Shown here: piece by piece, positions 27,313 to 36,240 of the stretch
Layout of the letters: each line of letters opens with the position of its first letter
Numbering within the stretch: the first letter of the stretch is position 1
Source: Rhodothermales bacterium
GTDB taxonomy: Bacteria; Bacteroidota; Rhodothermia; Rhodothermales; JANQRZ01
NCBI GenBank assembly: GCA_028284265.1
Contig: JANQRZ010000024.1
Location: 1-64,000 of the forward strand
DNA length: 64,000 nucleotides
Reading direction: 5' to 3'
Translations under genes and position numbers: made by a program
Notes under the pieces: model-generated
Database searches by the model: none
What the model was told of the DNA's origin: nothing
What the model saw: the letters and a program-made list of their open reading frames with translations, nothing else

Positions 27313-28629
27313 ATGTCCGGTTTGCTACGCCTCGCTCTCTTGCTTCTCGTTGCGGCCCCTGTCGCTGCACAGCCCGCTGCCGACCTCGTCCGCGTCCCCG
27401 CAGACATTGGCATCTGGCACAACATCAGTCTCAGTGATGCACTCATTCAGGACACGACACAGCAGGCGCTGAATCACCTCGCGCTTGCCCTTCCGCTTCA
27501 TCGGGCGGGTCAACTCGAAGGCGTAGCGGTAGGGGTGTTCGGGACGGCGTATGATCAGAAAGTCTACGGCGTGCAGGCCTCAGGCCTTGCCAACATCGCA
27601 GGCGAGGATGCGGTCGCCGTGCAGGTTGCGGGACTCGCCAACGTCGTCGGTGAGCAGATGACGGGTATTCAGGCGTCGGGCCTCGCCAACATCGCCGGAA
27701 GCCGGGTGGCCGGTGTGCAAGTAGCGGGGCTTGCCAACGTCGTCGGCGAAGAGGGGGGGGGCGTGCAGGCGGCGGGGCTGGCGAATATTGCTGGGGAGCA
27801 ATTTGCTGGTATTCAGGCGTCGGGCTTTGCGAACATCGCAGGTGAGGAGTTCCGCGGGATTCAGTCGTCTGGGTTCGCCAACATTGCGGGAGAGGATGCC
27901 GAGGGGGGGCAGTTCACGGGCTTTGCCAACATCGTGGGGGAGGATATGCTCGGTGTGCAGGCCGCTGGACTGGCGAACATCACCGGGGCGGACCTGCTCG
28001 GCCTACAGGCGTCGTTGTTCAACGTGGTCGGCGAGACGATGCGTGGGGCACAGGTCGGGCTTGTCAACGTGGCGGCGGAGTCCGCAGGGTTACAGATCGG
28101 CCTCGTCAACGCCGCAGGCGAGCAGCACGGAATCCCCATCGGTCTGTACTCGCGGACTGGCGGTGTGCCTGTTCTCCTCGACGCGTGGAGCGATGAGACG
28201 GCCGCGCTGCACATCGGCGTGCGCTCCGGTAGTGCGGTCGTGTCGAACTACGCCGGGATCAGCACGCGGCCTTTCGCCGACGAGGCGCTGCGGTGGGGTG
28301 TATTCGCTGGACTCGGCGTCGAGCAGCCTATCAACCGGCGCACGGCATGGGGGATCGACGCCTTCGCACACGGTCTTTTTGCCGAAGACCTCGGCGGGAG
28401 CGCTAGCTTGCTGGTGCGGCTTCGTGCCATCGTCACGCACGAACTTGGCGGGCGGACGGCTTTGTTCGGCGGGCCTTCCCTCAGCCTGTTCCTATCCGAG
28501 GAAAACGACGGAGAGAGCCTCGCCCCGTTTTCGATCTACGAAACCGCCAACGCCGACGGCACCGGCGGCTTCGTTCGCATATGGCCCGGCCTCGAAGCCG
28601 GACTCCGCATTCAGATTACCCGCAACTAG
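27313..28629 (+). CDS. Secreted/surface protein with tandem 16-aa GVQASGLANIAGEx repeats and C-terminal barrel-like region
   Basis: Signal peptide MSGLLRLALLLLVAAPVAAQ; about 12 consecutive repeats, resembling the LA_2272-type surface repeat. Confidence 0.8.
   Translation: MSGLLRLALLLLVAAPVAAQPAADLVRVPADIGIWHNISLSDALIQDTTQQALNHLALALPLHRAGQLEGVAVGVFGTAYDQKVYGVQASGLANIAGEDAVAVQVAGLANVVGEQMTGIQASGLANIAGSRVAGVQVAGLANVVGEEGGGVQAAGLANIAGEQFAGIQASGFANIAGEEFRGIQSSGFANIAGEDAEGGQFTGFANIVGEDMLGVQAAGLANITGADLLGLQASLFNVVGETMRGAQVGLVNVAAESAGLQIGLVNAAGEQHGIPIGLYSRTGGVPVLLDAWSDETAALHIGVRSGSAVVSNYAGISTRPFADEALRWGVFAGLGVEQPINRRTAWGIDAFAHGLFAEDLGGSASLLVRLRAIVTHELGGRTALFGGPSLSLFLSEENDGESLAPFSIYETANADGTGGFVRIWPGLEAGLRIQITRN
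27568..28152 (+). repeat. Tandem 16-codon coding repeat array
   Basis: GVQASGLANIAGEDAV / AVQVAGLANVVGEQMT / GIQASGLANIAGSRVA / ... decaying to 14-15 codons at the end. Confidence 0.85.
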
Positions 28630-29108
28630 GCCGTCGCCGGACGACGCATCCGCGTTACGAAAGGGTGGAGCGCGCCGAGCCGCGCTTCGCTGCCCTTGAT
28701 GTTGTTCTCCAAGATGGCCGTCGAGCGGAGTTGCTGGTGCGGCAGGTCGAGCGCGTCCTGAATGGCTTCGCGATACGCCCGCTCGATGTCATCCAACCGG
28801 TGGACCATTTCGGCATCAGTCCCGCCGAGGTCAAGGTCTGTATCGAGATCGACGCCGTTCGGGGGGATGCCTCCAAGCGAGAGCACGGTTTCCTTCAGCT
28901 TTGCCAACTCGGTTCGGGTGCGGTTCATCCCCTCGTTGAGTGAGGCGGCGAGGTCACGGTCAGCGAAGCGCCGGAGGGCGGCATCGTAGGCGAGGATCAG
29001 CTTGCCGTGTTGCTCCACGAGGGGGTTCATCGCGGCCACCGACTCGGCGCGGGTCATCGAGTAGCCAGCGCCGCCCCGGTTCAGGATCGGCTTGAGGACG
29101 TTGTACAT
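28626..29108 (-). CDS. Helical (ferritin-like?) hypothetical protein
   Basis: MYNVLKPILNRGGAGYSMTRAESVAAMNPLVEQHGKLILAYDAALRRFADRD...; start at 29108 preferred. Confidence 0.6.
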   Translation of the reverse strand: MYNVLKPILNRGGAGYSMTRAESVAAMNPLVEQHGKLILAYDAALRRFADRDLAASLNEGMNRTRTELAKLKETVLSLGGIPPNGVDLDTDLDLGGTDAEMVHRLDDIERAYREAIQDALDLPHQQLRSTAILENNIKGSEARLGALHPFVTRMRRPATA

Positions 29109-29136
29109 GGCAGGGCGGGTTTGGCGGGAGAGAGCG

Positions 29137-30063
29137 TTACGAGTCGGCGTTAGCCTTGTCGATGGCGGCCTCGAAGTCGGCGAGCGGCTTGGCCCCATTC
29201 AGGAACTCACCGTTGACGAAGAAGCCCGGCGTGCCACTGACGCCCATCTCTTGGGCAAGCGACATGGAAGCGTTGAGCGCGGCGACCGCTCCTGCGTTCG
29301 CCGATTCATCGGTCCCGTCGGTGCAGGCGAGCCATGAGTCCATATCGAGGTTGGAGTTGGCGAGGTAGCCCTGGCTTTGCTCGATGACGTTGCTCGTGTT
29401 GAGGGAGCGCTGGTTGGCGAAGTAGCCATCGTGGAGCATCCAGAACGCCTCGTCGTCCTGCTGGGCGGCGCAGAGCGCGGCAATCGAGGCCGGGCGAGCC
29501 CACGGGTGGTTCGGGAGGGGGTACTGCATGTAAACGAACTTGACATCGTCGCCACGCTTCTCGATCAACTCTTCCATCGTCGTGGCCGCGCGTGCGCAGT
29601 AGGGACACTGGAAATCTGAGAACTCGACCACGGTGACGGGCGCATCGGGGTTGCCGCGCACGGGAAGCCCCGCGATGGCTTCGTTGAGGGTGGCGGCCCG
29701 CTCGGCCATTTCCTGTCGTGCTGCCGCTTCGCGCTCGGCGAGGGCTTCGGCGAGACCGGCCTCGTCCCGGCTGACGTCCACCGGATCAGCAGCGATGAGG
29801 TAGAGCTTCGTGTTGTCGTCCGTGACGAGGAAGCGTTGCGTCTGCTGGCCGTTGACGATGAATGAGCCTTCCATTAGCCCGTCCACGCCTGTCGGTGAGA
29901 ACTCGCCCATCTCCACTTGGTACTGATCGAGCTGTGGGAACTCGAAGCGGAGGTTCGTGAGGATTTGAGATTTCCGGTCTTCATCCGGCGTCGCCGACTG
30001 GCCGCAGGCGGGGCCGGTGAAGAGGACGAAAGAGAGGAGAGGGAGGACAAACAGGCGCTTCAT
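29137..30063 (-). CDS. DsbA/DSBA-like thioredoxin domain lipoprotein/secreted protein
   Basis: VTVVEFSDFQCPYCARAATTMEELI, GVSGTPGFFVNGEFLNGAKPL; signal MKRLFVLPLLSFVLFTGPACG. Confidence 0.92.
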   Translation of the reverse strand: MKRLFVLPLLSFVLFTGPACGQSATPDEDRKSQILTNLRFEFPQLDQYQVEMGEFSPTGVDGLMEGSFIVNGQQTQRFLVTDDNTKLYLIAADPVDVSRDEAGLAEALAEREAAARQEMAERAATLNEAIAGLPVRGNPDAPVTVVEFSDFQCPYCARAATTMEELIEKRGDDVKFVYMQYPLPNHPWARPASIAALCAAQQDDEAFWMLHDGYFANQRSLNTSNVIEQSQGYLANSNLDMDSWLACTDGTDESANAGAVAALNASMSLAQEMGVSGTPGFFVNGEFLNGAKPLADFEAAIDKANADS

Positions 30064-30202
30064 CGCGTCGGGGTTCGGGGGCTTGGGGATGGGGAAACTA
30101 GGGTGATGGAGCCAGAACGTACTCCTATCGCACCACATTGTTTAATCGGAGCCATCCTCTTTTAGCTAAAGAGCGGTAAAGATACGAGCCGTTGCCAGCC
30201 TC

Positions 30203-31777
30203 TTACTCCTCTAGCCCGAGTGCTGCCGCCAGCACGGCGTCATGACCGTATACGTCGTCATAGAACGAGAGGCCGCCCTCCGTGTCGGCGTGTGCCGTGA
30301 GATAGACAAGGTGGACGAGGAGCGGCTCGTCGAGTGCGACATTCTTCGTGCGACGGGCCGAGAAGACGTCGTCTACCTCCTCACCTTCCCAGTCCTGCCG
30401 GGCGAGGAGGTGCGCGGCGAGGTCGCGTGGTTGCTCGGCGCGGATGCAGCCGTGCGAGAACGCCCGCCGCGACCGCCCGAAGAGGCGTTTCTGGTTGGTG
30501 TCGTGGATATAGATGTCGTGCTTGTTCGGGAAGGCGAACTTGACGGTCCCGAGCGGATTGGCCGGGCCGGGCGACTGGATGAAGAAGTAGTCGTAGGCTC
30601 CGGCCTCGTCCCAGTTGACGGTCGCGGGGTCCACGCGCGCGCCCTTGTGGTAGACGTTGTAGCCCCGGCTCGACAGGTACTCGCTGCCGCGGCTGCGGGC
30701 GAGCGGCAGCGTTTCGGCGGAGGCAATCGACGGCGGGACGCCCCACGTCGGGTGGAAGATGACGGCCTCCATCGTGTCGCTCAGGACGGGGGTGTACCAG
30801 CTTTTCTTGCCGACCACCACATTCATCGCGAGGGTTTCTACCCCGTATTCCATCACCTGAAGGCGGAACGATGGGAGGTTGACGAAGACATGCCGCGTGC
30901 CGAGGCTGTCGGGGAGCCAGCGCCAGCGCTCTAGGTTGAGGAGGATCGCGTCGGTCCAGTCTTCGGACGAGCGGTTGAGGGCGTGGCGGGTCGGCTGGTC
31001 GACGGTGCCGTTGGCTTCCAGTCCGTGCCGCGTTTGGAACCGGCGGACGACCTCGGATAGCTCGGCGGTGTAGATGAGGTTGAGGCTGTCGGGTGTCTCG
31101 GGGACGACCTCGCCGAAGAGGTCGAGGCGCTGACGGACGAGCGGCACACGGACACTCTCGTGACCGATTTCTAGGGTGCGGGCGGGGAGGATGATCGGAA
31201 GGTCAGCGTCGGCGGCAGCGCGAGTGCGAGCGAGGGCATCGCGGAGTCGGTCGTAGGCCGGGTGCTGTGGGCGCAGGCTGTCGAGCGCGCTGTCGAAATC
31301 ACCGGAAGCGAGGGCCTGTTCGAGCAGCGCGACGAGGTCGCGCTCGCGGTGCGCCGGGTACCACTTCTCGTAGAGCGTGCTCGGGTCCACGCGCCCGCGC
31401 AGGAGGTGCTCGCCGAGGTGGAGGAAGGCGTCGGTCAAAAGGAGGTCGAGGTCGGCTGCGGTTTCTTCGTCAAGGTCACGGCCAAGCAGGCCGAGGAGGC
31501 GGTCGAGGTGGTAGGCTTCGGGATGGAGGCCGTCGTCCTTGCTGGCGTTGATCTGCTCCACAAGCTCGGTGGCGTGCGTACCCCAAGCGTGGGCATACGC
31601 ACGCGCGGCGTAGAACCGGAACAGGTCGGGATGCACGGCGAGGGCTTCAGAGCCGACGAAGATGGTGCCGTCATCGACGGCTTCGAGCCGGTTGCGGAGT
31701 AGGTCGCTCGTGGGTGCCGCGAACAGCACCGGGGCACAGGCGAAGAGGGCGAGGAACAAGCAGGAAAAGCGGCGCAT
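30203..31777 (-). CDS. L,D-transpeptidase (YcbB-like, peptidoglycan-binding + YkuD)
   Basis: FQTRHGLEANGTVDQPTRHALN; YIHDTNQKRLFGRSRRAFSHGCIRAEQP. Confidence 0.93.
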   Translation of the reverse strand: MRRFSCLFLALFACAPVLFAAPTSDLLRNRLEAVDDGTIFVGSEALAVHPDLFRFYAARAYAHAWGTHATELVEQINASKDDGLHPEAYHLDRLLGLLGRDLDEETAADLDLLLTDAFLHLGEHLLRGRVDPSTLYEKWYPAHRERDLVALLEQALASGDFDSALDSLRPQHPAYDRLRDALARTRAAADADLPIILPARTLEIGHESVRVPLVRQRLDLFGEVVPETPDSLNLIYTAELSEVVRRFQTRHGLEANGTVDQPTRHALNRSSEDWTDAILLNLERWRWLPDSLGTRHVFVNLPSFRLQVMEYGVETLAMNVVVGKKSWYTPVLSDTMEAVIFHPTWGVPPSIASAETLPLARSRGSEYLSSRGYNVYHKGARVDPATVNWDEAGAYDYFFIQSPGPANPLGTVKFAFPNKHDIYIHDTNQKRLFGRSRRAFSHGCIRAEQPRDLAAHLLARQDWEGEEVDDVFSARRTKNVALDEPLLVHLVYLTAHADTEGGLSFYDDVYGHDAVLAAALGLEE

Positions 31778-31915
31778 GGGAGCAGGAGCAGGTGGGATCG
31801 GCGAAGGGACCATGCCTTCGGATTGGGAATATCGGCAATACAGACAGCGCCTTCAACCCTCCGGGACACCATGCGGCATCGGCGCGTACAGGCAGCCTGA
31901 TTCCCGCCTCGTCCG

Positions 31916-32710
31916 ATGCCGCTTTCTCAAACCCGCCTCGACTTCGACCCCGCCCGCGACGGGTTCTCGTTCGCCAACTCGTTCCGCTGGACCGAGGTCG
32001 ACCTGTGGTTCCTTGACCGGATGGTGCGATCGCTCGCGGTGACGGGGGCAACGGTGTTGCCTGCGGCAGCGGCTACGCTGACGGGCGGACGGCGCGGCCT
32101 CGTAGCAGGCACAGCACTTGGACTCGTCCTCGGGCGGGTCGGACTCGCCGCTGGGCTGGTTCGGGCGGGTGCGCGGCAGTGGGCGTCGTTCGGGCTGTGC
32201 GGTGGGATGGCGCTTGCGGCGGCGGAGCGTTGGCCGCATCGGGCCGGGCTGACGACTGCGGAGCTTCGAGAGGAGAACGTCCGGCTTCTCCTCTGGCGAC
32301 GGCAGGCGCGCACGCTCCGTGCTTCAGGACGGACCTTCATCCGCTACTGGTTCGCCGCCCGGTCTGGTCGAACGGCCTTTGGAAAAGACCTCCGCCGCGA
32401 ATGGGCCGCTATTCGCGAGGAGATCGACGCGGACCGACCTGTCGTGCTCGGCCTCGTCGGGGATGCGCCCGATCCGTTCAGCCAGCATCAGGTGCTCGCC
32501 TACGGCTACGCCGGGACCGACGACCGGGGGACGCTGTTCGTCTACGACCCCAACTGCCCCGGTAAGGAGAAAACCATCGCCTTCACCCTCGCCGACGCGC
32601 ACGCTCACATTACCACCGACCTGCTCGTCGGCCCGACAGCTCGCGGCAGCTATCACATCAGCACGCGACCGGGGCACCTCGACATGGTTTTTCGTGTGCC
32701 GGTCGTCTGA
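31916..32710 (+). CDS. Putative C39/papain-like cysteine peptidase family protein
   Basis: FGLCGGMALAAAE (Cys), FSQHQVLAYGYAG (His), VYDPNCPG. Confidence 0.6.
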   Translation: MPLSQTRLDFDPARDGFSFANSFRWTEVDLWFLDRMVRSLAVTGATVLPAAAATLTGGRRGLVAGTALGLVLGRVGLAAGLVRAGARQWASFGLCGGMALAAAERWPHRAGLTTAELREENVRLLLWRRQARTLRASGRTFIRYWFAARSGRTAFGKDLRREWAAIREEIDADRPVVLGLVGDAPDPFSQHQVLAYGYAGTDDRGTLFVYDPNCPGKEKTIAFTLADAHAHITTDLLVGPTARGSYHISTRPGHLDMVFRVPVV

Positions 32711-32713
32711 GGC

Positions 32714-33229
32714 TCAGTGGAGGGGGAGCGAGTACGAGACGCGCAGCGCACTAGCGGCTTGGTCGCCCGGCGCGTCGAGTCGTACCCACTCCCATTGCGT
32801 ACTTCGGATGAGCGAGCCGATGGTGGCCCCCACGGCCCCGCCGATGAGAATGCCGAAGAGACCTTTGTGCAATGTGGCACTCATCTCGTCCGGTGCCGGG
32901 GTGTTCTCGAAGTCCTCTGCTGATCCGATGAGCGCGCCAGCAAGGCCGCCCACTGCTAGCCCGATGATTCCTCCTGTAACGCCGTAGCTCCGAGACTTGC
33001 GTGCCACCTCGACGCGCTGCACGAGGGAGCGAGGATAGGCGTGGTCGGTGAGATAGAGCGAGTCGCGACCCATGCCATCGAAGGTGCCAACCACGGTTAC
33101 GTTGTGGCGAAGCGCCCGATCCCGCACCACAAGGCGCACGGTTTCGCCATACGTCGGCGGTAACGCTTGTGCCATCGCGGCGTCGCAGGTGAGCATCGCA
33201 AGCAGCAGGACGGGTACATACCTCGTCAT
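32714..33229 (-). CDS. Hypothetical secreted protein with glycine-zipper-like segments
   Basis: Signal peptide; GVTGGIIGLAVGGLAGALIGSAED and GLFGILIGGAVGATIGSLI. Confidence 0.65.
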   Translation of the reverse strand: MTRYVPVLLLAMLTCDAAMAQALPPTYGETVRLVVRDRALRHNVTVVGTFDGMGRDSLYLTDHAYPRSLVQRVEVARKSRSYGVTGGIIGLAVGGLAGALIGSAEDFENTPAPDEMSATLHKGLFGILIGGAVGATIGSLIRSTQWEWVRLDAPGDQAASALRVSYSLPLH

Positions 33230-33774
33230 CCGTTCGCGGCGAGGTCGTGGTCTTGGAAATAGTAGAGGCAGTATTTCAGCTTCTTCGCCTTGAGCGGCCC
33301 GAAGCCGGGCAGCGTCTGGATGCGCTTCTCGACGGTGGCGAGGTCGGCCCCGTCGGCCCAGAGGTTGACCGCGTCGCCGCCGTGCTCGTCGGCGAGCAGT
33401 TGGGCGACGGCTTGGGTACGGTCGGCCATCGTGTTGGTGAAGCGGTGGACGGCCGGTGACTCGGCGAAGACGGCCTTAAAGTCGTCCGGATCGTGCGCGG
33501 CGAGCTTCGCCATGTCGAAGTGGCCGAGGCGCTGCTTCAGCTTGAGTGGCCCGCAGAAGGCGGTCTCGGCGAGGACGCGCTGGTCGAAGAGGAGGCCGAA
33601 GAGGACCGCGTTGGCGTCGTCGCGGAGGAACTGGTCGGCGTCGGGGTCTTTGGTGGCGGTGCCTTCCTGCTGGAGCCGGTCCAGCATGCGGACGAGGCCG
33701 CCGTCGAGTTCGGAGTAATCGGCTGCTACGGACATGGGCATGGGTGGAGGTGTCATCGGGAGAGGCGAAGCCAA
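33226..33774 (-). CDS. HhH-GPD family protein (DNA glycosylase-like)
   Basis: DADQFLRDDANAVLFGLLFDQRVLAETAFCGPLKLKQRLG...KRIQTLPGFGPLKAKKLKYCL. Confidence 0.8.
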   Translation of the reverse strand: MASPLPMTPPPMPMSVAADYSELDGGLVRMLDRLQQEGTATKDPDADQFLRDDANAVLFGLLFDQRVLAETAFCGPLKLKQRLGHFDMAKLAAHDPDDFKAVFAESPAVHRFTNTMADRTQAVAQLLADEHGGDAVNLWADGADLATVEKRIQTLPGFGPLKAKKLKYCLYYFQDHDLAANG

Positions 33775-34175
33775 GCGCGGCGGTAGCGTTCGAGGCGCTT
33801 ACGGTCGGCCTTAGTGAGCGGGTCGGGGAGGCGGCGCACGTCGAGGTTGTCCTCCACGTCGGCCAGTTTGACGGCGCGGGCAATCGAGTCCGAGGCGGCA
33901 CGCTCGATGAACGCCTCGTAGGTCTCGTCCTCGCGCCGCGTCAGGCAGTCCACGGCAACCACCACCTCGCGCGGAAAGCCGTGCTCTCGCAGCGCGGCAA
34001 GCGTCCAGTCCGAGTCCTCGACCACGTCGTGCAGGACGGCGGCCATCTGCTCGGCCTCACTCCGCATCAGTGCCATCAGCCGAAGCGGGTGGAGGATATA
34101 GGGCCGCCCGGCCTTGTCGGTCTGCCCCCGGTGCGCGTCGAGCGCGATCTGGATAGCCTCTTCGAGCGTCGCCAT
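33753..34175 (-). CDS. HD domain metal-dependent phosphohydrolase (SpoT-like)
   Basis: ALDAHRGQTDKAGRPYILHPLRLM, MAAVLHDVVEDSDWTLAALREHGF. Confidence 0.88.
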   Translation of the reverse strand: MATLEEAIQIALDAHRGQTDKAGRPYILHPLRLMALMRSEAEQMAAVLHDVVEDSDWTLAALREHGFPREVVVAVDCLTRREDETYEAFIERAASDSIARAVKLADVEDNLDVRRLPDPLTKADRKRLERYRRAWLRLSR

Positions 34176-35695
34176 CAAGCCCCCGTCTTCTTGCGCCACG
34201 TCGTGCCCTCGGAGCCGTCCATCACCTCGACCCCGAGCGCGTCGAGTTCGTCGCGGATCGCATCGGCGCGGGTCCAGTCTTTCGCGGCGCGGACTTCGGC
34301 GCGTTCGACGAGCAGAGCCTCGACTTGAGCGGCCAGCGGGTCGGCCTCGGGACTACCGGCATCATCGGAGCGGACGATGCCGAGGAGGTCGTTGATCCGG
34401 TCGAGGAAGACTTGGACCGAGGAGGCGGTGGCGGCGTTGAGGTCGCGGCTGTAGATGGCCTTAACGCCCTCGGTCATCGCGGCGAGGGCGCGGGGCGTGT
34501 TGAGGTCGTCGCACAGCCCGGCGAGCGCTCCGGCGTAGGCCGTGTCGAGTGTCTCCTCGAAGGCTGGGTCGAGATCGCCCTCACGGGATGCGGCCTGCGG
34601 GATGAGCGTCTCCTCGATGTGGCGGAGCCGGGCGATATGCTTGGCGGCGCTCTTGAGGTTGGCCTCGGTGAAGTTGAACGGCTTGCGGTACTGCCCCGAG
34701 ATCAGCGCGTACCGAACCGCCAGCGGGTCGAAGCCCTTGTCCTCGACGAGGTCGCGCACGGTGAAGAAGTTGCCGCTCGACTTCGCCATGCGCTCGCCCT
34801 CGACCTGGAGGAACCGAGTGTGGAGCCAGACGCGGGCGAAGGGCTGATCGCTCAGGCTCTCGGCTTGGGCGATCTCGCATTCGTGGTGCGGGAAGATGAG
34901 GTCCTCGCCGCCCGTGTGCACGTCGATATTCTCGCCGAGGTAGTGGCGGGCCATGACCGAGCACTCGATGTGCCAGCCGGGAAAGCCACGGCCCCCGGCC
35001 TCGCCTTCGGTGAAGGGGCTGTACCACTGCATGAGGTGGCCGGGGTCTTTCTTCCACAGGGCGAAGTCGCGCGGGTCGCGCTTGGCGTCGTCGGTCACCA
35101 CCTCGCGGGACTCGCCTGCCGCGCCGGTGGCGAGGCTCTCGGCGTCGCGGTTGCCGGAGAGCTTGCCGTAGTCGCGGAACGAGGGGACATGGAAGTAGAC
35201 GCCGTCGTCGGTCTCGTAGGCGTGCCCGGCGTCAATGAGTTGTTGCACGGCCTCGATCTGGCCGGTGACGTGCTCGGTGGCGCGGGGGCGCACGTCCGGT
35301 TCGAGCAGATTGAGTACCTCCCAATCGTAGAGGAGCGCGTCGGTGTAGTGCCGGGCGAGGTCGTAGATGTTGGCGAAGCGCTCGCCCTCGCGCTCCAGCG
35401 CCTTCGCCATCTTGTCCTCCCCGTCGGCGTCGGCGAGATCGTCGCCGGTGAGGTGGCCGACGTCGGTGACATTGGAGACGTAGCGCGTCTGCCAGCCCAG
35501 CGCCCGCGCCGTGCGGAGCAGGAGGTCCGTCGTCAGGAACGAGCGGAAGTTGCCGATGTGGGCGTAGGAGTAGACCGTCGGGCCGCAGCCGTAGACCCGG
35601 AGCAGCGGCATGCCGTCGGCGGTCGTCTGCGTCGGCTCGACGGGTTCGAGTTGCCGGGTGAGAGTGTTTGTGAGGCGGAGGGTGAAGTCGCTCAT
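34175..35695 (-). CDS. cysS: Cysteinyl-tRNA synthetase
   Basis: [63 protein letters not shown]. Confidence 0.97.
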   Translation of the reverse strand: MSDFTLRLTNTLTRQLEPVEPTQTTADGMPLLRVYGCGPTVYSYAHIGNFRSFLTTDLLLRTARALGWQTRYVSNVTDVGHLTGDDLADADGEDKMAKALEREGERFANIYDLARHYTDALLYDWEVLNLLEPDVRPRATEHVTGQIEAVQQLIDAGHAYETDDGVYFHVPSFRDYGKLSGNRDAESLATGAAGESREVVTDDAKRDPRDFALWKKDPGHLMQWYSPFTEGEAGGRGFPGWHIECSVMARHYLGENIDVHTGGEDLIFPHHECEIAQAESLSDQPFARVWLHTRFLQVEGERMAKSSGNFFTVRDLVEDKGFDPLAVRYALISGQYRKPFNFTEANLKSAAKHIARLRHIEETLIPQAASREGDLDPAFEETLDTAYAGALAGLCDDLNTPRALAAMTEGVKAIYSRDLNAATASSVQVFLDRINDLLGIVRSDDAGSPEADPLAAQVEALLVERAEVRAAKDWTRADAIRDELDALGVEVMDGSEGTTWRKKTGA

Positions 35696-36114
35696 GCCGA
35701 ATCGGTGACGTGTTGACGGGCGGCCTGCTGCATTCGCTGGAGCATCGAGGCGAGGCCGCCCTGCCGGGCCGGGGTCAGGCTCTCACTCAGTCCCGCGTCT
35801 CGTATGAACGATGGATCGACCGCGACGACAGCTTCGGGTGTTTCACCATCGAGGCCGTTGACGAGCATCGCCACCATACCTTGGGCGATCTGCCCCTCGG
35901 CGGCGGCCCGGTAGTGCATTGCCCCATCGTAGTGCCGTGCGTCGAGCCAGACGCGGGAGACGCAGCCGGGGACGAGGTACGTGTCCACCTTGCCCTCGGA
36001 CGGGTACTCGCCGAGGTGCTCGGCGTAGTCGAGGAGCAGCATATAGCGCATCATCTTGTCGTCGAGCGAGGCGAGTTCATCGACGGCGGTCTGGAGCTTG
36101 AGAGGCAGCGGCAT
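35692..36114 (-). CDS. sufE: SufE family protein
   Basis: LLDYAEHLGEYPSEGKVDTYLVPGCVSRVWLDARH, AEGQIAQGMVAMLVNGLDG. Confidence 0.92.
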   Translation of the reverse strand: MPLPLKLQTAVDELASLDDKMMRYMLLLDYAEHLGEYPSEGKVDTYLVPGCVSRVWLDARHYDGAMHYRAAAEGQIAQGMVAMLVNGLDGETPEAVVAVDPSFIRDAGLSESLTPARQGGLASMLQRMQQAARQHVTDSA

Positions 36115-36240
36115 GGCAGGAGGGAGGCTGGGAGACTCGTAGTCTACCGACGTACCCGCTTTGGTGCGGCGGTGGTCCGCTCCGTGCCGGTGAAAATGGC
36201 CCGAAACCGCCGTCAGGCGAGTGTCGTCCCGTTCGGCTTC

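Noticed and set aside
30157-30173. Inverted repeat CTCTTT-tagct-AAAGAG between the L,D-transpeptidase and DsbA-like genes
   Set aside because: Short AT stem without U tract; too weak to call terminator or operator
34325-35716. 463-aa plus-strand ORF
   Set aside because: Antisense to cysS; Val/Glu/Arg-rich shadow typical of high-GC genes, no recognisable domain
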